From assembly GCA_902479835.1 (NCBI GenBank), contig CABSQC010000011.1, forward strand, positions 1-12,846: DNA of 12,846 nucleotides, written 5' to 3'. Shown here piece after piece: positions 1 to 6,795 of this stretch (its first letter is position 1; each line of letters begins with the position of its first letter). Below the pieces are notes generated by a model that had not been told where the DNA came from, did no database searches, and saw only the letters and a list, made by a program, of their open reading frames with translations. Source of the stretch: an uncultured Streptococcus sp. Lineage in GTDB: Bacteria; Bacillota; Bacilli; Lactobacillales; Streptococcaceae. The position numbers and the translations under genes are program-made.

Positions 1-26
1 AACAGAATATGAGAATATGAACTAGT

Positions 27-53
27 AAAAGATCGGAGTCATCCGATCTTTTT
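27..53 (+). terminator. Rho-independent terminator of an upstream gene
   Basis: An 11-bp perfect stem (AAAAGATCGGA at 27-37 with TCCGATCTTTT at 42-52) closes on a GTCA tetraloop and runs into a T tract. The A-rich left arm could let it work in both directions. The gene it serves lies left of the window. Confidence 0.85.
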
Positions 54-61
54 GTGTTGCA

Positions 62-75
62 TGAAAGCGATAGTT
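62..75. promoter_or_regulatory. Possible catabolite-responsive (cre) half site
   Basis: TGAAAGCGAT matches the left and central part of the CcpA cre consensus (TGWAANCGNTNWCA), but the right half (AGTT) does not. A cre site would make sense for a beta-glucoside gene, yet it lies about 60 bp upstream of the -10 and only half fits. Confidence 0.25.
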
Positions 76-134
76 ACCTTAGAATAGGTTCGGTTTTTCC
101 TAGGATCTTGTAAGACTTTTGGGTTAGAGAGGGG

Positions 135-140
135 TATAAT
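135..140 (+). promoter_or_regulatory. -10 element of the phospho-beta-glucosidase gene
   Basis: A perfect TATAAT lies 29 bp before the start codon. No good -35 is seen at 16-18 bp: the nearest TTG hexamer, TTGTAA at 108-113, would need a 21-bp spacer. The promoter may therefore depend on an activator or be weak. Confidence 0.5.
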
Positions 141-160
141 AGAACTATCCAATCAAGTGA

Positions 161-1609
<1,449 letters not shown>

Positions 1610-1661
1610 AAGTCTCCTCTAGAGCTAAACCATCTTCTGGATGACTCTCTGGCAGCAAACT

Positions 1662-1706
1662 AAAAAGCTTAGAATTCCAACCACAAGTTGGGGTCCTAAG
1701 CTTTTT
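1662..1706. terminator. Bidirectional terminator between convergent genes
   Basis: AAAAAGCTTAG (1662-1672) pairs perfectly with CTAAGCTTTTT (1696-1706). Inside it CCAAC (1677-1681) pairs with GTTGG (1687-1691). With an A run on the left and a T run on the right it can stop transcription of both the glucosidase (plus) and the 177-residue protein gene (minus), which converge here. Confidence 0.85.
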
Positions 1707-1735
1707 GTATGTAACTAAGCCAATTCCTTACTGAT

Positions 1736-2269
1736 TTACTGGTCGTAGTCTAAGACATTGTTTTCGATGGCAAACTTAGATTCAGCGGAAATGCTGGCTT
1801 CTCCTAGTTGCAACTGTGAACTTCCGTCTGGTTTCATGATGTGCCACTGACCGTCCTTGTGGGCAAAGATAGCCTGAAATGTGACGTTATCACTCTTGTG
1901 TCGAATAGGTAGAACAAATGCTTGATCAGTATTCTCTAAGAGAATCTCTTCTTTTTTTTCAAAGTTATAGATATAAAATTGCCCAGTTCTTTGTCCCAAA
2001 CCATGAAGTTCATCGACTTTTTGCCAATTCTCAAACTTATTCCGAACAAGAGATTCATTATAAATCTTTTTGAAGGTTTCGTTGCGTTTCTTCGTTTCTT
2101 CCTCGTCTAGTGTTTTCTGAAACTCTGCAACCTTTTTAGTCGTTTGAATGGTTTGTCTGTTTTGCTCCCTGATTTGCTGGCGGTGGATGACTCGCATCAT
2201 TCTTGCAGCAACGCCCAGGATGACGAGGGTGGATACAAGACTGATTTTAGTTTTAGCATTATTTTTCAT
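1736..2269 (-). CDS. Membrane-anchored protein of unknown function
   Basis: I do not recognise this 177-residue protein. A basic N-terminus (MKNNAKTK) leads into a short hydrophobic segment at about residues 10-22 (SLVSTLVILGVAA), which looks like an uncleaved anchor. Next comes a very polar, Lys/Glu/Gln-rich stretch (28-70) predicted to be helical or coiled coil. The rest (about 85-177) is a small globular domain with aromatic-rich strands such as TGQFYIYNF and DGQWHIMKPDG. The most likely topology is one helix with the coil and domain outside, but this is inferred. The ATG has a GGAAGA ribosome site about 8 bases upstream and its own good promoter. It is a single-gene unit, divergent from the two-component system by about 200 bp. 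No link between them is shown by the sequence. Confidence 0.8.
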   Translation of the reverse strand: MKNNAKTKISLVSTLVILGVAARMMRVIHRQQIREQNRQTIQTTKKVAEFQKTLDEEETKKRNETFKKIYNESLVRNKFENWQKVDELHGLGQRTGQFYIYNFEKKEEILLENTDQAFVLPIRHKSDNVTFQAIFAHKDGQWHIMKPDGSSQLQLGEASISAESKFAIENNVLDYDQ

Positions 2270-2300
2270 AAATTGGTCTTCCTATTGTGTCATTGGTCCT

Positions 2301-2330
2301 ATTATACCCTTTGAAAGAAAGTATAGTCAA
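2301..2330 (-). promoter_or_regulatory. Sigma-70 type promoter of the 177-residue membrane protein
   Basis: On the minus strand TTGACT (2325-2330) and TATAAT (2301-2306) are separated by 18 bp. The -10 is perfect and the -35 has five of six consensus bases. Predicted transcription starts about 25 bp before the start codon. Confidence 0.8.
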
Positions 2331-2395
2331 GTTCATCTTGTGATGACCTAACATGCAGATTTGCAGGGGTACTATAGGATTTTATCAGATTTTCA

Positions 2396-2424
2396 TTGAC
2401 GAAGGACCCTTTATTTGATAGGCT
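2396..2424 (+). promoter_or_regulatory. Weak candidate promoter of the two-component operon
   Basis: TTGACG (2396-2401) is a good -35, but the hexamer 17 bp downstream (TAGGCT, 2419-2424) is a poor -10. If this promoter is used, transcription begins near 2431, so the GTG at 2473 is a more natural start than the ATG at 2437. Confidence 0.3.
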
Positions 2425-2472
2425 AGAGGAATAGAAATGATTTGGAGTTCAAAGGAAAAAGGAGTGAGGCAA

Positions 2473-3162
2473 GTGGCACGGATTTTATTAATCGAGGATA
2501 ATAATGATATCCAAGAAATTTTATACAGTCTCTTAAGTGAAGAATATGAGGTCCTTCAGGCTTTTTCAGGTACAGAAGGGCTGCGGCTCTTCCAGCAAGA
2601 AGCCATTGATTTGGTACTTCTCGATATCATGCTTCCTGGGAAAAATGGTGATCAGGTCCTGGAGGAGATCCGTTTGCAGGGTCAGGTGCCGGTCATCATG
2701 ATGACCGCTCTTGGAGACAAACACCTCATTAGCCAGTATCTCCTTGCAGGTGCTAATGATTATATCGTCAAGCCCTTTAATCTGGACGAAGTGGCAGCTC
2801 GGGTAACGGTGCAGCTGAGAAATAACAACACTTCGGCACAGGAACCTCCATCATCGAAAAAGCTGACCTTTAAAAATCTGGTCCTGAACCCAGAAACCTT
2901 TGAACTGGAGTCTGGCGAACAGACGCTTCGCTTGGGCAAAAAAGAATTTCAAATTTTTGAGACCTTACTGGCGCATCCAAAGAAGATTTTTACCAAAGAA
3001 GAGTTGTATGAAGCGGTCTGGGAAGAAGTCTATCTGCCTGGAGACAATACGCTCAATGCCCAGTTGAGCAACCTCCGAAAGAAAATTGCTCAGCTCGATC
3101 CTAATGAGGACTATATTGAAACCGTCTGGGGCTTGGGAGTTCGCTTGAAAGGAGACAAGTAA
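2473..3162 (+). CDS. OmpR-family response regulator
   Basis: This is a DNA-binding regulator activated by phosphate transfer from the kinase encoded next to it. Numbered from the GTG start (229 residues), the receiver domain has the acidic pair E8/D9 in LLIEDN, the phosphoacceptor D51 in LLDIMLPG, T78 in MMTAL and K100 in VKPF. The C-terminal winged helix (about 128-227) contains the family-typical LRLGKKEFQIFETLL, LYEAVW and LNAQLSNLRKKI. I chose GTG 2473 because AAGGAG lies 8 bases upstream and the protein then begins MARILLIED, as in the family. An in-frame ATG at 2437 also has an AGAGGA site 6 bases upstream and would add 12 residues. Its last base overlaps the kinase start (TAATG). The likely target is the convergent ABC exporter; this is inferred. 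Confidence 0.92.
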   Translation: MARILLIEDNNDIQEILYSLLSEEYEVLQAFSGTEGLRLFQQEAIDLVLLDIMLPGKNGDQVLEEIRLQGQVPVIMMTALGDKHLISQYLLAGANDYIVKPFNLDEVAARVTVQLRNNNTSAQEPPSSKKLTFKNLVLNPETFELESGEQTLRLGKKEFQIFETLLAHPKKIFTKEELYEAVWEEVYLPGDNTLNAQLSNLRKKIAQLDPNEDYIETVWGLGVRLKGDK

Positions 3163-4049
3163 TGTGGGGATTGGTTCTAGTTCTAGTCGTCCTTGTCCTT
3201 CTCTTTGGACTGGGTTACCTTCGCCTACTCTCTGCTCTCAAAGATTTGCAAGAGCAAATTCAAAAGAAGCTCCAAAATGGGAGTGGGGTACGGTTGACCT
3301 CTCAGGTCTCAAAAAAAGAATTGGTCGCCTTGACCAAGCAGGTTAGTGATCTCTTTGATCAGATCGAGCGGACCAATCGGATTGCCTTTCAAGAGAAGAA
3401 AACCTTGGATATGGCCATCAGTAATATTGCTCACGATATTCGGACACCTTTGACCATTGCTTCGGGCTATACTCAACAAATCATCAAAGGAGGGACGCAA
3501 GAAGAGGAAAAGCTGAAGAAAATTGCTTCCAATCTTCAAGTTGTCTCAAAACGCTTGGAATCTCTCTTGGAGTACAGACGCTTGATGGAGGGAGCCATCC
3601 AGCCTCGGATTTCAGACGTTAATCTCAGCCAAGTGCTAACCCAGCAGTTATTCCAGTATTATGATAGCTTGTCTGAGGCGGGGATTGCCTTAGAGGTAGA
3701 GTTAGAAGAACATCTCCATTATGCTACCGATCCTGAGCTTTGGGAGCGCCTCTTGCAAAATATGCTCAGCAATGTCCTCAAGCATGGGAAGGAGCAGGCC
3801 CGTTTGACCCTGATGTCGGACACGGACACGATTCGGGTCGATCTGCGCAATATTGTGCAACAACCGATTCAACACTTAGACCAACTAGCTAGTCGATTCT
3901 ATTCCGAAAATCTATCGGATACAGAGGAGTCTTCTGGTTTGGGTCTCTACATCATTCAAAATTTTGTAGAGATCTTAGGGGGAGACTTGCAACTGGCTAC
4001 TGAGGCAGACTGGTTTATCTTAACCATTACACTAAGAAAAAAGGCTTGA
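3162..4049 (+). CDS. Sensor histidine kinase with one membrane helix
   Basis: This is the partner kinase of the preceding regulator, to which its ATG is fused by a one-base overlap, with AAAGGAGA just upstream. It has 295 residues. A single hydrophobic helix at about 2-20 is followed at once by a charged helical linker (22-80), so there is no extracytoplasmic sensor domain and no clear second helix. The H-box is NIAHDIRTPLT with phosphoacceptor H91. The ATPase domain has N200/N204 in NMLSNVLKHG, RFY at 245-247 and the G2 box SSGLGL (258-262). The usual G1 (DxGxG) box is replaced by RNIVQQP around 229-235, a degeneration also known in other short Firmicutes kinases. The layout suggests sensing at the membrane or through a transporter. 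The stop codon lies inside the left arm of a terminator. Confidence 0.92.
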   Translation: MWGLVLVLVVLVLLFGLGYLRLLSALKDLQEQIQKKLQNGSGVRLTSQVSKKELVALTKQVSDLFDQIERTNRIAFQEKKTLDMAISNIAHDIRTPLTIASGYTQQIIKGGTQEEEKLKKIASNLQVVSKRLESLLEYRRLMEGAIQPRISDVNLSQVLTQQLFQYYDSLSEAGIALEVELEEHLHYATDPELWERLLQNMLSNVLKHGKEQARLTLMSDTDTIRVDLRNIVQQPIQHLDQLASRFYSENLSDTEESSGLGLYIIQNFVEILGGDLQLATEADWFILTITLRKKA

Positions 4050-4068
4050 GCAGTGCTCAAGCCTTTTT
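4038..4068. terminator. Bidirectional terminator between kinase and permease genes
   Basis: GGCTTGAGC (4043-4051) and GCTCAAGCC (4055-4063) form a perfect stem with an AGT loop, flanked by AAAAA on the left and TTTTT on the right. It serves both convergent operons. The kinase stop codon (4047-4049) is within the stem and the permease stop (4070-4072) starts two bases after it. Confidence 0.9.
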
Positions 4069-4069
4069 G

Positions 4070-4822
4070 TTATAAATCTTTGTGTTTAAACGTAGTTAGT
4101 CCTAGGAAGCCGAAAACAAGGATGAAACCAAGGGCGATCGAGAGGGTGTTATTTGTTGCTGTCGTACTTTGGACCATGGAATATTGGAATTCCAAGTTTA
4201 GATAGTGGAGAAGATCAATATCTTTAAAGAAGAGCGCAGGAAGGCTTAAGAAGATATTTCCAATGAAGTAGCCAACGAAGGCCAAGGTGATGGATTGGCT
4301 GGCATAAAGGAGGAAGGAAATGATGCTGACCCAAGCCAGGGTGGAGAGGAACTGAATCAGCACGGTCAGTCCAAAATGAGCCAAGAAGTGTTCTGGCATG
4401 GTGCCAAGTCCATTGTAGAGGGTCGCGATCAAGAAGACGAGACCATAAGAAACGAGAAATTGGAAGAGCGCAATGGTCAGGACAACAGCACTTTTGGCAA
4501 AGTAGTAGCTGGTGCGAGAAACACCATAGGCTAGGCTGTTTTTATATAAGTTTTGCGTTAAGTCTGTCCCCAGGACTAATGTGATGACAATAATGGTAAA
4601 GAGGATGGTCACACTGATGCTGGAAGAGTAGTTGGTCAAGGCTTTAAAGCCTGTCCAAACTTCGGTCGCTTGGGGTAATTTGGATTCCGTATTGACGCCG
4701 ACGTGGCCGGTAGCTCCAAAGATGACTCCAGACAGGATGTTGAGAACGAGAATGGCTTCTGTAATCCAAAAACCTTTGGAGCGAAAAAGTCTGTAAAAAT
4801 CTGCTTGAATGGTATGCAACAT
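4070..4822 (-). CDS. ABC-2 type permease of a peptide-antibiotic exporter
   Basis: This 250-residue membrane protein has about six hydrophobic helices, at roughly residues 18-37, 68-86, 110-133, 148-170, 174-198 and 227-243. The N-terminus MLHTIQADFYRLFRSKGFW is typical of permeases in the bacitracin/lantibiotic self-protection families (BcrB, LanE/LanG), where the protein pairs with an ATPase to remove the peptide from the membrane. Only one permease is present, so it would act as a homodimer, as in BcrAB, rather than as a LanE-LanG pair. The ATG has a GGAG site 7 bases upstream and the gene follows the ATPase gene by 54 bp in the same unit. The substrate cannot be read from the sequence. 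Confidence 0.85.
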   Translation of the reverse strand: MLHTIQADFYRLFRSKGFWITEAILVLNILSGVIFGATGHVGVNTESKLPQATEVWTGFKALTNYSSSISVTILFTIIVITLVLGTDLTQNLYKNSLAYGVSRTSYYFAKSAVVLTIALFQFLVSYGLVFLIATLYNGLGTMPEHFLAHFGLTVLIQFLSTLAWVSIISFLLYASQSITLAFVGYFIGNIFLSLPALFFKDIDLLHYLNLEFQYSMVQSTTATNNTLSIALGFILVFGFLGLTTFKHKDL

Positions 4823-4876
4823 GATAAATCTCCTAAATGAAATATGTGGGATAAGTAAAACAAGACGGTGGTTTGA

Positions 4877-5785
4877 CTAGTCTACCAAGTCCGTAAAGAA
4901 TTTTTCCAGATCTTGGCGGGCATAGTAGATTTCGTCCACGTCAATATCTGCTTGAACGAGGGCTTTGACAATGACTTTAATATCGTGAGTCTGTCCGAAG
5001 ATATGGATTTCTCCATCCTTATCGATGACCTTGATGCGGTGATGGAGTTGATCCTGAATCAGTTGACTGGCAAGGGCTAGCTGGCTAGTCTTGAGGATGA
5101 TGTAGTCTTCTCCTTGTTCTTCGAATTCGGCCTTGCTAATTTCTTTGATCAGGCGTCCTTGGTCGACAATGCCAAAGCGGTTGGCAACCAGATAAAGTTC
5201 GGAGAGGATGTGACTGGAAATGAGGATGGTCATGCCGAGTTCATCATTGAGGCGCTTGATCATCTGACGGAACTCCTTGATTCCGACCGGATCAAGGCCA
5301 TTGATGGGTTCGTCTAGAATGAGGAAGTCGGGCTTGGCAATCAGGGCAATGGCAATTCCCAACCGTTGTTTCATCCCCAGTGAAAAATCGCGGAATTTCT
5401 TCTTACCCGTATTATTCAGGCCGACATAGTTCAAGGTTTCTTTGATGACCTGGTCGGGATTGGGGATATGGCGAGCCTTGCAATAGTAGACCAGATTTTG
5501 ATAAGCGGTCATATGCTTATGGGCCACGGGACTCTCAATGACGGAACCAACCCGTTTTAGGGCTTGCGTCCACTGGGAGCGATTTGTAGAAGAGAAGAGT
5601 GAGACGCTTCCGTCAGTTTCCTGAATTAGCTGGGTGATGACCTTGATGAGGGTGGTTTTCCCAGCACCGTTCTTACCGATCAGGCCGTAGACGTCGCTTT
5701 TACGAATGGTGAGATTCACATCATTTAAGGCGTATTGATGACCGAATTTTTTACTCAAATGGGAAATTTCTAATACTTTTTCCAT
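4877..5785 (-). CDS. ABC transporter ATPase, BcrA/LanF type
   Basis: This is the energising subunit of the exporter with the following permease. The 302 residues show Walker A GKNGAGKTT (37-45), the signature FSLGMKQ (134-140), Walker B FLILDEP (154-160, catalytic E159), the D-loop NGLDP and the H-loop histidine H192 in SSHIL. At the Q-loop the sequence reads SVIESP, so the usual glutamine is a glutamate (E84). This E-loop is a known trait of lantibiotic-immunity ATPases (LanF) and relatives and supports a peptide-antibiotic substrate. The C-terminal 90 residues are the variable extension usual for BcrA-like proteins. The ATG has GGAG 7 bases upstream. It is first in the two-gene minus-strand unit, whose promoter appears unusual. 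Confidence 0.93.
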   Translation of the reverse strand: MEKVLEISHLSKKFGHQYALNDVNLTIRKSDVYGLIGKNGAGKTTLIKVITQLIQETDGSVSLFSSTNRSQWTQALKRVGSVIESPVAHKHMTAYQNLVYYCKARHIPNPDQVIKETLNYVGLNNTGKKKFRDFSLGMKQRLGIAIALIAKPDFLILDEPINGLDPVGIKEFRQMIKRLNDELGMTILISSHILSELYLVANRFGIVDQGRLIKEISKAEFEEQGEDYIILKTSQLALASQLIQDQLHHRIKVIDKDGEIHIFGQTHDIKVIVKALVQADIDVDEIYYARQDLEKFFTDLVD

Positions 5786-5831
5786 GGTTTTCTCCTTCGT
5801 CCAAATGACTAGTTGTTTTCTTTACACTCTT

Positions 5832-5867
5832 AGTATACAGCTTGCTTTTCAAATAACTATCAAGCAA
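5832..5867 (-). promoter_or_regulatory. Candidate activator-dependent promoter of the ABC exporter
   Basis: On the minus strand TATACT (5832-5837) is a good -10, giving a leader of about 40 bases. The hexamer 17 bp upstream (ATAGTT) is a poor -35; TTGATA lies 20 bp away. An inverted repeat, TTGCTT (5842-5847) with AAGCAA (5862-5867), covers the -35 zone and could be a regulator site, perhaps for the neighbouring response regulator. This is inference. Confidence 0.45.
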
Positions 5868-6000
5868 TTCTCAAATATTTCTAAAAAATCGCGGAATAGA
5901 ATTCTTAAAAATTAAAAAAATTGAATAGGTAATTCTGCAAAGAAATAAAAAGAATTTCTAATGTTGATATTCAATACAAAATATACTAAAACTTTCCGCT
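5868..6000. other. AT-rich intergenic stretch without a gene
   Basis: The gene-free region 5786-6144 holds, from left to right, the exporter leader and promoter, this very AT-rich stretch, a terminator and a structured element. This part has A and T runs and short near-repeats (GAATTCTT, GAATTTCT, TAATTCT). I see no ribosome site followed by a credible reading frame. It may supply UP-element or bendable DNA for the exporter promoter. Confidence 0.4.
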
Positions 6001-6004
6001 GTGA

Positions 6005-6038
6005 GAAAAGTGCTAGAAACATGATTGTTTCTAGCACT
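6005..6038 (-). terminator. Terminator of the pabBC-hydrolase operon
   Basis: A 13-bp perfect stem (AGTGCTAGAAACA at 6009-6021 with TGTTTCTAGCACT at 6026-6038) has a four-base loop. On the minus strand it ends in TTTTCTC, a modest U tract, about 110 bases after the hydrolase stop. On the plus strand no T run follows, so it is probably one-directional. Confidence 0.7.
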
Positions 6039-6042
6039 CGGG

Positions 6043-6126
6043 AGTTTTGGAACCTTAGGTCCAAAACTAAGTCATGGAACTTCTTTGAAGTTCGCTGACG
6101 TCCGTACTCACCTAAGGAAAGTTTTA
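6043..6126. other. Structured intergenic element (possible RNA or dispersed repeat)
   Basis: Several inverted repeats are packed together. AGTTTTGG (6043-6050) pairs with CCAAAACT (6061-6068). GAACTTC (6077-6083) pairs with GAAGTTC (6087-6093) around a TTT loop. CCTTAGGT (6053-6060) can pair with ACCTAAGG (6110-6117), enclosing the GAACTTC hairpin. The third pairing competes with the top of the first, so two alternative folds are possible. On the minus strand it lies in the 3' untranslated part of the hydrolase transcript, just before its terminator. I recognise no known RNA family. No open frame with a ribosome site crosses it. Confidence 0.5.
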
Positions 6127-6144
6127 TAAATGACTTTATCTACA

Positions 6145-6795
6145 TTAAGAGGAACTGTTTTTTAAGCTAGCCTCTTCATTTTTAAATTCACCAACAAACT
6201 CCTTGATGGCTTGCGCGAGTTCATAGGGTTTCTCTGTATTGAGTAGATGGCCTCCGTCTGCGATTTCTTGATAGCGACCTTTGGGCAGGAGTTTTGCCAA
6301 CTTCTTAGAAGAAGACTGATTGGCCCAATCTTTGCTGCCACAAATCACCAAGCTAGGGAGAGAGCAAGCTTTAGCAGTATCGGTTAGATTGAGTCCTTTT
6401 AATTCGGTCAAGATTTGAAGCATCTGTTGTTTATTGGCATCTTGCTTTTCAAAGACATGCTTGGGAAGCAGACGAAAGAGGAGGATCTGGAGCCTGTAGA
6501 GGGGATTGGTGGTGAGTTTATATTGTGTTCCTGCAAGGACCAAGCCCTTGAGTTGTGGAAAGTCTTGGTTGGAGAGATCAAGAGCGAGAACACCTCCCAG
6601 TGAGAGGCCTACCAGAATAAAGGGTTCGCTCTCTTGCTGGAGGCGTTCCATCAGCCTTGCTTTGACCTCCTGATAGCTTTCGCTTGGATGAGAGAAAATA
6701 TCAAAAGTTTTGGAGTGCAAGGGAGAAAGGGCATATTGGACTCCTTGCCAAGAGAGGACATCCTGCCCTAGTCCATGTAAAAAAATCAGTTTCAT
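6145..6795 (-). CDS. Alpha/beta hydrolase
   Basis: This 216-residue cytoplasmic protein has a full alpha/beta hydrolase core. The oxyanion motif HGLGQ is at residues 7-11, the nucleophile elbow GLSLGG carries S65, D156 lies in ICGSKDWAN and H183 in ADGGHLLN. It is a short member with a small lid (about 90-140). The substrate is not visible; esterase, thioesterase or MenH-like activities all share this fold. Its ATG overlaps the pabBC stop by one base (TAATG) and a weak AAAGGA lies upstream, so it is probably translated by coupling. The pairing hints at a task linked to folate or chorismate metabolism, but that is a guess from context. The C-terminus ends in a polar tail (NEEASLKNSSS). Confidence 0.88.
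   Translation of the reverse strand: MKLIFLHGLGQDVLSWQGVQYALSPLHSKTFDIFSHPSESYQEVKARLMERLQQESEPFILVGLSLGGVLALDLSNQDFPQLKGLVLAGTQYKLTTNPLYRLQILLFRLLPKHVFEKQDANKQQMLQILTELKGLNLTDTAKACSLPSLVICGSKDWANQSSSKKLAKLLPKGRYQEIADGGHLLNTEKPYELAQAIKEFVGEFKNEEASLKNSSS

Noticed and set aside
3840..3950. The kinase as a pseudogene because the G1 glycine motif is missing
   Set aside because: The frame is intact, with the H-box, N-box, RFY and GLGL motifs all present, and other short Firmicutes kinases also have a degenerate G1 box.
4295..4534. A 79-codon plus-strand frame within the permease gene
   Set aside because: It is antisense to helices 3-5 of a convincing permease and lacks a promoter or ribosome site.
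5114..5317. A plus-strand frame opposite the ABC ATPase
   Set aside because: The minus-strand frame contains the signature, Walker B and H-loop motifs in this stretch, so the plus frame is its mirror.
5868..6126. A CRISPR array or mobile-element end in the large intergenic region
   Set aside because: There are inverted repeats but no regularly spaced direct repeats, no terminal repeats with target duplication and no transposase frame.
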